Shown piece by piece: positions 36,801 to 47,840 of a DNA stretch of 64,000 bases. Positions within the stretch are counted from its first letter, which is position 1. Each line of letters starts with the position of its first letter. The notes under the pieces were generated by a model. That model did no database searches. It saw only the letters and a list, made by a program, of their open reading frames with translations, and was not told where the DNA came from. The position numbers and the translations under genes are program-made. Source of the stretch: Datisca glomerata (lineage: Eukaryota; Streptophyta; Magnoliopsida; Cucurbitales; Datiscaceae); assembly GCA_003255025.1 (NCBI GenBank), contig QANY01013423.1, forward strand, positions 2,332,804 to 2,396,803. The letters run 5' to 3'.

Positions 36801-37230
36801 GTGGTGAGATCTGGGTCGTTTTTGTTCTCTAATTGGCACCATAAAATATTAAATTTACAGTTGCACCCATAAATTTAATTAATATTATAATATATTTAAA
36901 TACACAACAAAATATTATAAAGTGTAATGTCATTAATATTTTAAATTGCAAATCACGAAATCAGAACAATACTATGTATCGTTCCAATTTTATTGGATGT
37001 CCTCGAAGGGACGAAACTAGAACAATGCTCAGGGAAAAAGAAAAGGAGAGTATTTTTGTAAAGAGAAATCGATATTGAAAAGAAAATTGTTATGCGGCAC
37101 ACATTTGATAGACAATTTTATCTACATATTTTAAATTGAACTAAACAATTAAGTTTTATTTTGATGAATGACTAAGAAGAAACAATTTTTAAATTATTCT
37201 ATCTTAAGGAACTCATAATCTTTTAAGGCT
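33880..37230. repeat. LTR-element-like block bounded by ~400-bp direct repeats
   Basis: 33978-34361 and 36799-37230 are direct repeats with clear similarity over their whole length (GTGGTGAGATCTGGGT to CTAATCTTTTAGG / CATAATCTTTTAAGG); the right copy carries about 60 extra bases near 36965-37025. Inside, 36015-36028 (ATTGGGGGCAACTG) looks like a gypsy polypurine tract, followed by an LTR-like segment with a TATAAATA box at 36493. A phrase at 33897-33960 (GGGGCAT.ATTG.CCG...CCTCATAGG) recurs at 36242-36290. ORFs inside show no pol domains. A non-coding LTR derivative is likely. Confidence 0.6.
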
Positions 37231-37453
37231 TGTTTGGTAGTCCGTACTGTACAATACTAAAAGCAGGATAATATTATTTTAGTATTGTCTGACGTTTGGA
37301 AAAATATGAAGCTCGTACTAGCTAATACAGTGGATTTAGGGTTTAGAGTTTATGAGACAATTTTACCCCACCCACATGGGATAATTTAGTCTCATCTTTT
37401 TAGGAAGGACTACACAGGATTGAGAAAAACAAAGCTGAAGACTTATGGAGACT

Positions 37454-37884
37454 AAGGGTGTTCAAAATTGTCCCGAATCGACTGAACCGAACCGGAAATG
37501 ACCGGTTCGGTCGGTTCTTTATACGTGTTCGGTTCGATTCGATTTAGGAAAATGAGAGAACCGAAGTTTCAGTTCGGTTCAGTTAAGAAATTTGGCGGTT
37601 TTCAAATCGAACTGAACTGAAATATTAAATTTATATAGTTTTTTATTTTTTATATAGAATTTTTTATAAAATCGAACCGAGCTGAAATAAAACTTTAATT
37701 TTTTATATTTTTTCAATAATATCATTTAAAAATATTTTTAATTTATAATACCGAATCAAACTAAAACTCATGGTTCAGTTTGGTTAAGTTCTTTTAGCAT
37801 AAACAACTCGGTTTATCACCGAACCAAAGTTTTGGTTCGGTTTCATGCCAAAAAGCCGACTGAACTGAACCGTGACACCCTTAG
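37454..37884. mobile_element. hAT-like MITE with 8-bp target duplication
   Basis: The element begins AAGGGTGTTC and ends GTGACACCCTTAG, an inverted pair, and is flanked by the perfect 8-bp direct repeat TGGAGACT at 37446-37453 and 37885-37892. An 8-bp duplication with GGGTG-type ends fits hAT MITEs. The 431-bp interior is made of CGGTTCGGT / ACCGAACCG words in both orientations and can fold on itself. No coding capacity. Confidence 0.82.
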
Positions 37885-37903
37885 TGGAGACTAGCAACCA
37901 CAC

Positions 37904-38003
37904 GAAGCTTCGTTCCTGTCGATGAAGCTTCGTTCCTGCCAGTGAAGCTTCGTTCCTGCCAGTGAAGCTTCGTTCCCGTCGATGAAGCTTCGTTCCTGCA
38001 AGA
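37904..38003 (+). repeat. 20-bp minisatellite, five units
   Basis: GAAGCTTCGTTCCTGYCRRT starts at 37904, 37924, 37944, 37964 and 37984 with minor variants. Each unit holds the palindrome GAAGCTTC. It begins 12 bp after the hAT MITE target duplication. Confidence 0.92.
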
Positions 38004-39257
38004 ACAATCTCTCCCTCTTCCGTCTCTCTATTTTTCTCCTTATCTATCTTTCTATTTCAATTTTCTCTTGGTCTTGCCCAATCCTCTCAACCCAACAATG
38101 AAAATCATGAAAGTTATTTGAATTTCTTGCATTTTTAACTTGACAGTGATCTCCCCTGCAATTTTGGTTTCTTGCAATTTTATATGAAGAGAAATTTCAT
38201 TTGGTTGTTGGTCTTCGTTTGACTATGTTATTGTGCATCTGTTGGGTTTTTTTTCTTTTTCTGTGTTATTGATTGTTTTAGTTGTGTTGCATCAATCACT
38301 TTTTCATGATATTTTTTTAGTATATTAATTATTGTTATAATTGAATGAATTAGTTTAAATTTACTATTATATAGCATGAATTAGATAATTTATTTTATAG
38401 TTAAAATATAAAATAACATGTTAATAAGTTTCAAATAGGTTTTTACGGATCAAATTATGACAAACAGTTTTATAATCTAGTATTATGATGTGTCAAACAT
38501 TTGTTTAAGTGTTGTAGTTTTTTAACTAATACAATATCAAACACTGGATAATATTATTTAATCTAGAACAGTACAATTTGACAGATTTAATACAGTACTA
38601 TCCAATACTATCTTGACTGCCAAACGAGTCATTATAGTATACTTTGGCTGTTTTGTAAACTTATACAATTATTTTAACAAATTTAAAACTTATACTTTGA
38701 AATTTAACAAACAAGTGCTATGTTAAAGTGTAGTTACTAAATTTGCTAACAAATTTTTAGAAGTGTGCGAGAGTACAAAAGAAAAACAGTTACAGTCATT
38801 TCATATGTGATTGATAATAAAAAAAATTTGAAATAAGATTGTGAAAATATGATTGTGAGAAAATAAATGTTTAGAAAGTTAAAATTATTTTATTTGATAA
38901 AAATTAAGAATGTGATGATATAATGATGAAAATGTTAACTTACTTTATTATTTTGATGAATGTGTAACGAAATACTATAAATGAAAAGAAAAAAATTGTT
39001 TGATGATATCAGATTTCAAAATATATTCACATATTAGATATTTAAAATATCTGACAATTTCTCATACCAAATAAGATATTTTTCTCACTTTTCTGTACAT
39101 TCCAGTCGTTTGGACATAAATAATTTCATACCAAACGCATCCAAGTAGTAGAGGGTTGGGTCGTTTGGAATCTGGATGCATGCTGTCATAATCCATATTT
39201 TCGTTTTGAAATATTCTCAGTAAAATAAAGTTGGATGATGGGACTCCCTGATCGCGG
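38004..39257. other. AT-rich intergenic sequence before the ACT2 promoter
   Basis: 38520-38640 contains TAATACAATA / CAGTACTATCCAATACTATC words, and similar words occur in inverted orientation at 37235-37290, so a repeat element may span 37220-38640 with the MITE inside it. No gene seen. Confidence 0.4.
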
Positions 39258-39320
39258 GCTAGCTTTGTCTGATTAACCAACGTATCACGTGAATCATGCA
39301 GTTCTGATTAACATACATAA

Positions 39321-39374
<54 letters not shown>

Positions 39375-39649
39375 NCATGTTGCAAGGAATGGCGTGGTGG
39401 GGTGGACTCTGTTTGAATTGATAAAAAAATCCCAAAATACAACGCTTCATATCTATAAAATCGTATAACAAGTGTATCCATTTCTTTGTATATAAGTAAT
39501 CGTCTTGTGAGCAGGGATATAATTAAAGGCTGTGGAGGCCAGAGCCAGAAGGCACTAGCTTATTTCAGAAACGAATTAATACAAAAACACTCAAAACTAT
39601 TTTAACTTCATTCTTTTTTGAAGAATTAGAACTAGAGATTTAATTAACA
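39258..39649 (+). promoter_or_regulatory. ACT2 promoter with an exact cluster motif
   Basis: CACGTGAATCATG lies at 39286-39298, 351 bp before the ATG and about 190 bp before TATATAA at 39489-39495. A (TA)n run at 39327-39374 ends at an undetermined base (39375) followed by CATGTTGCAAGGAATGG. By comparison with 21747-21790, this is where a second copy of the motif would end, so the second site appears to have been replaced by microsatellite expansion or is misassembled. Confidence 0.7.
39327..39375. repeat. (TA)n microsatellite ending at an ambiguous base
   Basis: About 24 TA dinucleotides, then N at 39375, the only ambiguous base I noticed in the window. True length is uncertain because assemblers and sequencers handle such runs poorly. 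Confidence 0.95.
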
Positions 39650-41008
39650 ATGCCGACTGAGCAGGTGCAGTTGAAAGTGGAGATCATAAACAGAGAGATC
39701 GTCAAACCCACTTCCCCAATACCTCACGACCTCAAACATTTCAAAATATCCTTATTAGATCAATTGGCTGGTTCTGTTTATGTACCTCTCCTTCTCTTCT
39801 ATCCTAAGCAGCAGCTGGTTGATGTTGATGACTCATCATCACCCAAGTCTATTGAAGGACTCAACCACCGCCTCAGGACTTCTTTATCTGAGACCTTAAC
39901 TCGATTTTACCCTCTTGCTGGGAGACTCAAAGACAATGCCTCAATTGATTGCAATGATGAAGGAGCTGAGTTTATTGAAGCTCGGGTCAACTGCCTTCTT
40001 TCCGACTTTCTCAAACAACCCAATTCTGAGGCATTAAGGGAGTTGGTGCCTAATTCGAAAGGTGGGTTTTTGTTGTTAGTTCAGAACACGTTGTTTGAAT
40101 GTGGTGGTATAGCTATTGGAGTTAGCATCTCACACAGGATTGCTGATGCTTCTTCAATCAGCACTTTTATTAAGAGTTGGTCAGCAACCGCAACCGCTTT
40201 TGGAGGAGGTTCTCACGACGGCCAAGAGGATCAGGCGGTGGTTCCGCATTTGGTGGGTGATTCTCTCTTGCAGCCATCCCCCGATTTCCCACTTTCTACT
40301 GACATTGAATCACCACAAATCAAATGCGTAACCAGAAGGTTCGTTTTCGACGCACCTAAAATCGCCGCACTTAAATTGAAGGCTGCCAGTGAAACCGTGC
40401 CGCAGCCCACACGCGTGGAAGCTGTAATGGGACTCATCTGGAAGTGTGCCATCTCAGCATCAAGATCGTCAGGATCTGATGGGACTGTAAAGAATTCGTC
40501 GGTGTTGTCCCAAACTGTGAACCTCCGTACGAGATTCACTCCGCCATTGCCAAAAACCTCCATTGGGAATTTCTTGGGGAATTTCATAGCACAAACGTCT
40601 ACAGAGGATGTCAGAGACGTAAAATTGGAAGGTTTAGTGGGTCAATTAAGGGAAGCGAAGGATGAATTCAGTAGCAATGGGGTGAAAAGATACCAAGGAG
40701 AAAATGCTTTCTTTAAAATACTAGAGGCATTGGGTGCTTCAGCAGTTCTATATAAAAGACAAGATATAGATTTTTACATATGCAGTAGTTGGAGCAGGTT
40801 CGATTTATATGATGCTGATTTTGGGTGGGGAAAGCCAAAGTGGGTGAGCATTGCTAGTCTAATGATGTTGAATTTTATAGTGTTGATGGATACTAAAGAT
40901 GGTCAAGGAATTGAAGCTTGGGTCACTTTGACCGAACCAGATATGGCCTCTTTTGAAGCTGAGCCTGAGCTGCTTGCTTTTGCTTCTCTAAATCCAAGTG
41001 TTTTCTAG
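39650..41008 (+). CDS. ACT: BAHD acyltransferase (ACT paralogue 2), intronless
   Basis: A single 1359-bp exon gives 452 aa. HxxxD is H162-R-I-A-D166 and DFGWG is at 390-394, both intact. Colinear with ACT1 throughout, with small indels near residues 60, 130-140 and 205-215. The ACT1 intron position corresponds to the codons around 213 here, where the reading frame is continuous. Family and expected role as for ACT1: acetyl-CoA-dependent O-acylation, with cucurbitacin C-25 acetylation the known function of cucurbit ACT. This copy keeps the cluster-motif promoter, so it is the better candidate for the working cluster enzyme. Confidence 0.94.
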   Translation: MPTEQVQLKVEIINREIVKPTSPIPHDLKHFKISLLDQLAGSVYVPLLLFYPKQQLVDVDDSSSPKSIEGLNHRLRTSLSETLTRFYPLAGRLKDNASIDCNDEGAEFIEARVNCLLSDFLKQPNSEALRELVPNSKGGFLLLVQNTLFECGGIAIGVSISHRIADASSISTFIKSWSATATAFGGGSHDGQEDQAVVPHLVGDSLLQPSPDFPLSTDIESPQIKCVTRRFVFDAPKIAALKLKAASETVPQPTRVEAVMGLIWKCAISASRSSGSDGTVKNSSVLSQTVNLRTRFTPPLPKTSIGNFLGNFIAQTSTEDVRDVKLEGLVGQLREAKDEFSSNGVKRYQGENAFFKILEALGASAVLYKRQDIDFYICSSWSRFDLYDADFGWGKPKWVSIASLMMLNFIVLMDTKDGQGIEAWVTLTEPDMASFEAEPELLAFASLNPSVF

Positions 41009-41480
41009 TTTTCATTTCACCCCTTTCTTTTAATGTTCATTTCAATTACTCGTCTTTCTTTTCCAAAAATAAGAGTAAATGACTTTCATCTCTATTAAAC
41101 GACGAACTTTATTATTTGTAATTTTTTATTTCTTAATTAAGTACATTTGTTCTTGTCAGATTTCTGATCATTTTAACTGTACCAAAATCTATCCCTAACC
41201 ATGTTTTCTAAACTAGTAATAATACAACCCGTAAAGTTACGTTTTTTTTCTTACCAGATTCTCTCTCTTTCTAAACAACACGGGCAATGGACATCACTAC
41301 AAGCTTTAAAATTAATTAGATAACGTCTTCTACTATGGGATCGGAGACCTTAAAACTAAACTATTAAAAATTAATTTTCTGATAAATGGTTAGCATACGA
41401 TTTGGTGAATTCAGTAATGCTAGATTCTTTTTAGCTAAATTTAACATTTTTAAAAGAAAGATATTAATTCACTCCTTATA
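41009..41480. other. ACT2 3' flank
   Basis: Pyrimidine-rich sequence follows the stop and probably holds the 3' untranslated region. Nothing else recognised. Confidence 0.4.
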
Positions 41481-41481
41481 G

Positions 41482-42620
41482 AAAAATTTCACTCAAATAC
41501 TCTTAAATTTATTTAAATGACACTCACAACCCTTTTTAAGTTTAAAAATATCACTCACACCTTCTAAGATTCTTAAGTAAGTACACTCTCACCCGTGTAG
41601 TTAGATTTTTGATTAAAATGGTAGTAAAAAACTATAATACCCCTCAGTAAATAACATCAAATTACCAAAACACCCTCAATTTGTCATCTTCATTTAAAAG
41701 TCCTAGAAGGCATACCCCGTTACTTCTCCCCAAATGACCTCCTTTCTCCACCCACATCAAAGCCACGAACTGCCACCCATGATCTGCCACCCCATGAGCC
41801 ACCACGAGTCACCTCGTGAACTGCCACCTCCGTGAGCCACCACGCGAACTGTGAGTCTATCTCTCTCCGCGAGGATTCAAAATCTATATTAAAATCCTCA
41901 TCAATATAGAACCAAATTCTTTCCAAAATTATAGAATCAAATTCTTTCTTTCCAAATCCATAACCTTCCAGTACAATAACCATTACATAAAAACACAACA
42001 AACAAAATAATCAATTGGGTGAATTCATTAGGAGCAAAGGAAGGCCATTGTAAACATAAAAGCACAACAAATCAGAATTGAGATTGATATTAAATTAGAG
42101 AAGTATATAAAATTTCTGCTAAACATTAAGAACAAAACTCAGTCAATATCAACCCAGAAAAGGGTAAGAACAGATCGCAGAAACGGGGTAAAATCGCGAA
42201 AAAGATGTTACTAGAAAGGTACCCGATCGATCGTAAAATAGGAGGGAATCGCGCACAGCACCGAGATCCACCACGCGAAGCACCGAGATCCACAGTGTGC
42301 AGCATCGAGCTCCACCGCGCACATCACCGAGCTCGACGAACAAAAAACTCAGATCTGGTTTTGGGTAAGGGATTATGGCTTTGTTTGGGAAAGAGGAAGG
42401 GTGAAAAATGAAGGAGTAAATTTTTTTAATAAAGTAAAAGTTGAAGTTGATTTTGGTTTTCACTGAGGGGTATTGTTGTCTTTTACTAACATTTTAACAA
42501 TGTAATCACGGGATGTGAATGCTCTTACTTAAAATTTTTAAGAGGTGTGAGTGATATTTCTAAATCTAAAGATGACGTGAGTGTCATTTAAATAAACATC
42601 ATATATGTCAGTAAAATTTT
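41482..42620. mobile_element. Inverted-repeat DNA element with a GC-richer interior (Pack-type candidate)
   Basis: Left arm 41482-41660 and right arm 42450-42620 are reverse complements with modest divergence: TTTATTTAAATGACACTCAC, ATATCACTCACACC and AATACCCCTCAGT appear in the left arm and inverted in the right. The interior (41720-42400) is clearly richer in G+C than the flanks and has repeats such as CCGAGATCCAC and CGAACTGCCACC. Its ORFs (41720-42001 minus, 42149-42463 minus) show no known domain. Captured genic sequence is possible. No target duplication could be fixed. Confidence 0.6.
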
Positions 42621-43948
42621 TTCAAAATCTCAAGTTATTACTTAATTTTTTGAACGGTAAAAATACCATAATTCATTACACGGATGTTTATCCCAACGCA
42701 ATTTTCATCGGAATCCTAACTTGATTGTCATTCCTTTTGCACCGAAGAGAAAACAAGCTCTCATACCAAAAAATAAAGAACAGTATGATCCTAACTTGAT
42801 TGTCAATCCTTTTGTACTGAAAGCGCATTTGAGAGGAAAGAGAAATGTATAGCCTATTGCCATTGGTGTTGCTTTCAAAGTTTACTTTTGTGTCAAGGGG
42901 AGGCTATGATTTTTAGTTCAACAGTATTAAGTTGATTCTAAAAGTTGACTATTAACTGCTGAAAAATTCAACGTCTAACAAAAGAAATATATATATATAT
43001 ATATATATTCTCATTCAAACAATCAAACACAATTTTTGCATACAATGAACTGTATATAAAACACTTCACGACAAACATAATACACTACCTAAATGACATC
43101 TTATCTTATAAACATATTTCTCATCCTAGCAACCAAGGTCGGCAATACTAAATATATTTGCACGGTTTGGAAGGTGTAAAATAAAGAGAAGTAGGAGTTA
43201 GATTAAGTGATTATGAGGTCAAATTGTGATAAATTTATTTCAATGCGTAGATGTGTGATAAGCTCCCTGCACTAAGAATAGAAAGAGAGAGAGAGAGAGC
43301 TAGCACTCTTCGAGTGAGTGTTTACTCCAGCCAAGTTTTAGCAGAAAAAAAGGAAATATTCAGAAAAGAATTAGAGAAACTTCAGAGAAAAAAGGGAAAG
43401 GAAGAGAATTCTGCATAATATACTCCATGCCTTCCTTACAATTTCCCTTTACTAGTTATACCAAATTTCCACTAACCGAATTGTTCAGAGAAAAATGACA
43501 AAAAAGGAAAATAACTTGACCACATAGTCGTTCATCCAAGCTGGAGTTTTCAGGACTCAGGTTGGGCCTTTGACAACTGCGATTTGGCCTGGTTGGTCTG
43601 GACTGTTTGCTGGTATAATATCCTCTCCTAGTTCTGTAAGTTGGTTGGATGTTGCCTTGGCGTCAACAATGTGTGGCTATAAGTTGGGATACACTACCTA
43701 CCCAAACAAACCCTAATGACAAAGTAAAGAACGAACAATGCATAGCCAAGTACTTATTTGATTGTGTGTTATATAATCGTATCACCATATTTGTCTTGGC
43801 CGAGACATAATATTATTTCAGAAAAACACTTCATCAATGCTACATAAGAAAAAGTAAATACATAAAATAAAAAATAAAAAAGGTACATGATAAAGCTCAT
43901 CCTTAATTTCTTCTATATATAATTAAAGCTTGAGAAAACTGCAATTAA
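42621..43948. other. Intergenic region between the inverted-repeat element and CYP81Q
   Basis: Contains a (TA)n run at about 42988-43008 and a (GA)n run at about 43285-43298. The last 150 bases are probably the 3' untranslated region of the minus-strand P450. Short ORFs are not credible. Confidence 0.4.
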
Positions 43949-45584
43949 TTAATTAATCTGAGGGATGAATTGCTGAGCAGTTTTACGTACTTTGCAAAGC
44001 GCCTCTAAACGATGTGCTTTAGGCATACTGATCCCTTTGCCTTCAGACATATCAATTTCCTTACCACCAATCCTCTCCCAATCAAAGCACTGAATCAGTG
44101 ATCCCAACGTCAACCCAAGAACTCGGTGAGCCATCCCAGCTCCTGGACATGACCTTCTTCCTAAACCGAACGCAATCATCAGCTTGTGAGCCTCACTCTC
44201 TGTATTCTCAAACCTCTCCGGCTTAAAACTTTCCGAGTCCTCCCAAATGGCTGGTTCCCTGTGAATTGCCCATGCATTGACCAGTAGTATGGTGTCACGC
44301 GGCACATGATACCCACTTAATTCACAGTCAGCTGATGACCTATGTGGAAGCAGTAGAGGGCCAGCTGGGTATAGTCGAAGTGTCTCTAACACTATGCATT
44401 TAAGATAGCTGAGTTTGGAAAGATCTGATTCTTCAATCAATTTTCCTGCCTCTACTTGTGACTCTATTTCAGCTCTGGCCTTCTTGAACACGTTTGGATG
44501 GTTTAGCAGATTTGACATTGCCCACTCTATTGTCACCGTTGATGTGTCTGTTCCCCCAAGTATCATTGTCTAAATATCCATATCACAAGAAAACAATAAT
44601 TAAAAAAGAAACAGAGAGATGATAAACAGAGGAATTAGTAAGAAGAAGAAGAAGAAGAAGAAGAATGCTCACCAAAATAAGGCCTTTAAGTAGCTCATCA
44701 GTATAATAATCAGGCTGCTGTTCCTGCAAAGATATCAAATGACCGACCATACTGTTATCAGTTTCCAAATCACGACCTTTAATCGCTCGGATCTCATCAA
44801 TCAAACCTTGCCAGAAACCGTCAATTCTCTTAATAAGTTTCGCAGCCCTCCTGTTATAGCCCCGAATAGTTTCAATAAACTTGAGAATCGGCAAAAAATC
44901 TCCTGGATAATTCGACAATGTAAATTCAAATAATTGTTCAATAAGTTGCCTAAACTTCACCCCTTCTTCAGTGTTAATCGCACCTTCTCCGTAATATCTT
45001 TTGCCCGCCACCATTCTCATCGTTATATTAAGCGTTAACTCCTTGAACATTGTGTTCAACTCCACCTTCGCATAATCCATACTTGAAACTCTGTACAATC
45101 TTCTCAACATCCTTTTCACTTCGTCTTTTCGTATTTCCAACGACAAGTTTAGGCGGTTCGCTGATAAGATTTCGAGCGCGCTTACGCGGCGAAGCTTTCG
45201 CCAGTGGTCGCCGTAGGGTGCTGCCCCCAAGGTAGTGTTGTTGTAACTCAAATACCTACTCACCGTGAAGTCTGGTCGGTTAGCGAAAACGATGTCATTC
45301 TTGGTGAAGCATTCTTCGGCTATCGATGGGGATGAAACGATGATGACGAGACGGGAACCGAAACGGAGAGACATGAGGGAGCCATATTTTTGAGAGAGAG
45401 AGTGTAGACTTCTGTGAACAGGGTCTTTGAGGAGATGGAGATGGCCTAGAAATGGGATTTTAGGTGGGCTTGGAGGAAGAAGCTGGGTTTTATCCTTTGT
45501 TCTTTTTGATTGGAACAAGAATTTCAAAACGATTAAGAGAGTAAGAAGGGAAATTGAAGAAACCAATAAGCAAGTATCTTCCAT
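43949..45584 (-). CDS. CYP81Q: Cytochrome P450, CYP81Q-like (second paralogue), two exons
   Basis: Exon 1 is 45584-44673 (304 codons, donor TTG|GTGAGC); exon 2 is 44569-43949 after ATATTTAG, phase 0, giving 510 aa. The same intron position as the gene at 10892 marks the two as paralogues. Visible in order: hydrophobic N-terminal anchor, proline hinge ([13 protein letters not shown]), canonical I-helix GGTDTS (309-314), ExxR (366-369), FKPERF, and heme loop [11 protein letters not shown] with Cys445, where the usual Pro before Phe is Ala. The intron carries an (AGA)n run at 44639-44666. Its proximal promoter has no cluster motif; the nearest exact site is 1.8 kb upstream (47371). Expected role: cucurbitane hydroxylation at the ER membrane; the position oxidised cannot be read from the sequence. 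Confidence 0.95.
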
Positions 45585-47340
45585 ACTATCTCAAATGCGG
45601 CTCTGCTAATTGGGGGGACTGCGTTGAGACTTGCAGAGGGGCAAGGCTCCTTACATATTCGCCGTTGCTGAGCGGTTCAAATTTATCATCCCTGGACTCG
45701 TGTGGGACTCAAATTTGTCCATTTCTTCCTTATTATTTTTTTACAAGTGCACTAACCCGTACACGAATATTTTTTTATTCTAATTCTAAATTTTTTGAAA
45801 TTAAATACTTCAGTACTTAAATTTTTATTTTTAAGTATAAGTGACCGTCGTTATAATAGATATATACATGCGACACGCACATGTCTATGAGATTAACGTA
45901 GAAATAATTATCTTCATAACTTTAGACAAGTTTTCAATGTTTTATCAACTCGTCTTTGTAAACTCAACATGAAAGGAAATAAAAGATGAGAAGAGATTGA
46001 GAAGATAAGAGATGGTAAGATAATGAAAATTCTTACAAAATACAAATATTTGTTTTTTACGCGTCATACACTTGTTTTTGTTAGTCTTCGTAATTGAAGG
46101 TTAATTTGGAATGGTGTGTGCTTGAAAATGATAGCTTTTGGACTAATTAAAGTGTTCATTTTGAAAGGTGAGTTTAGGGCTAAAGTGAAACTACTCCGAA
46201 AGTTAGAGAATTCAATGTAATTAGAAGTAAATGGCAGGGTTTCAATCATTAAGTCAAACTCACTTATTTCTTTTAATTTATAACTTAATTTTGAACATCT
46301 AAATGCAAATGACGAAAAGTTATGTTTTGGGTTTAATTATATCAATGTCATTGAATCACCATGAGAGTTGTAAAAAGATTGTTATTGGCTATTCAAAAAA
46401 AAAAAAAGAGGATTATCAATGGAGATGGGAAAAAATGATCATACCACGTTAAATATGAGTTTGTTAATTATTCATGGATCTTATACCATTTACATTCACA
46501 ATATTGAGTCAAAGAAATTACATATATGCAATAGATCTATTGACCTTTTTACTATAGATCATTATAACTTAGTAATGAATACATATCATTTTAATGAGCT
46601 TTGCCATATTATTTAAGTATTAACCAATAACTAGAGCTCTTGAAAATAGTTGGAAGCTTAGCTAGAAAGCTATGTCCCTATTTATTACTTAAAATACATA
46701 AGCAATGAGTTTTAATATTGCAAATAAAAGAAAACTTCAATAAGTTATGTATCATCTCAATATGATAGTTATCTACAAGAATTTTTGAATTAAAAAATGC
46801 ACGATACTAACAAATTTATATCGTAAAATAAGATGAAAAGAAACTAAAAAAAATATTTGAGAAGAAAAAAATTAAATATGACAAACTATTTTATTACAAA
46901 TAATGTACACTGAAAGTTATTACATTTATTATAAAACTAGAAAAAATAAACAACAACAAAAATCTTGCATATAATTCATTGTTATTGACTGAAATGATGT
47001 TTATGATAGAAATATCTCTAAAATCATATACATGATCATTCACAATTCTAATAACATATTAGTGTTTTATAAGATATTTTTTTATAACAAGCCAAATATA
47101 TTAATAAAAAAATAATTAGTCACTCTTTGCCATAAAAAACGACAAGAATATCATAACTATATGTCTCCTATATTTCTATACAAGTTGATGTCATATACAC
47201 GAGAGTGTTGTGTACATGGTTGAATGATTATATTCTTTTATTATGAATTGACCAACAAATTTGTCACTCTCTCTTGAACTTGAGGTAATTACATGCATGC
47301 ATATTTTAATATTTAATTGAACAACCGTTTTATTTAAAAG
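45585..47340. other. Upstream region of the minus-strand CYP81Q
   Basis: The first 250 bases should hold the 5' untranslated region and core promoter, but no clear TATA box is visible. The rest is AT-rich without genes. Confidence 0.4.
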
Positions 47341-47551
47341 AAAGGATAATTAATCATTGGAATCTCCTAGCACGTGAATCATGAATCTGTTCGAATCAGA
47401 GAAATGAAAGATTGTAGGATTGGTAGATATCAAAATATATACAATGGTTACAATAAGATGATAATATGTCGGGCATAGCACATGTGAATCACGCACTTAG
47501 AGTACAATATTGATCAAAATAGTCATTTTTTATTCTTTAGTGGGAATATAA

Positions 47552-47593
<42 letters not shown>

Positions 47594-47840
47594 CTGCATA
47601 GAATCTCAGTTGAATTACGACAAAAGATGGCTAATAATAATAAAATGAAAGGATCGAATGAGATGGCGATGTAAATTGTTTTGTGTGATAAATACATACA
47701 ACACGTGAAACACGATTTCAAGTTTTTTCCCTTCTTTGGTTCAATTGTATATTCACTTCCTGTGTTAATGATCGAAAGCAGGTGGTATTGGCCACTTGTA
47801 TTAATTACATACAACATCGTGATTCATGCTTTTGACCAGC
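47341..47840. promoter_or_regulatory. Dense cluster of G-box/TGAATCA motif sites upstream of CYP81Q
   Basis: Within 460 bp: an exact CACGTGAATCATG at 47371-47383; CATGTGAATCACG (11 of 13) at 47481-47493; CACGTGAAACACG (11 of 13) at 47702-47714; and a weak inverted relative, CGTGATTCATGC, at 47818-47829. The first two are 110 bp apart, similar to the pairs at 21.7 kb (78 bp) and 60.8 kb (about 115 bp). The block lies 1.8-2.2 kb upstream of the CYP81Q start at 45584. It could be a distal enhancer of that gene, or the promoter of a plus-strand gene that has been lost. Confidence 0.55.
47552..47593. repeat. (AAT)n microsatellite
   Basis: About fourteen uninterrupted AAT units lying between two of the motif sites. 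Confidence 0.95.
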
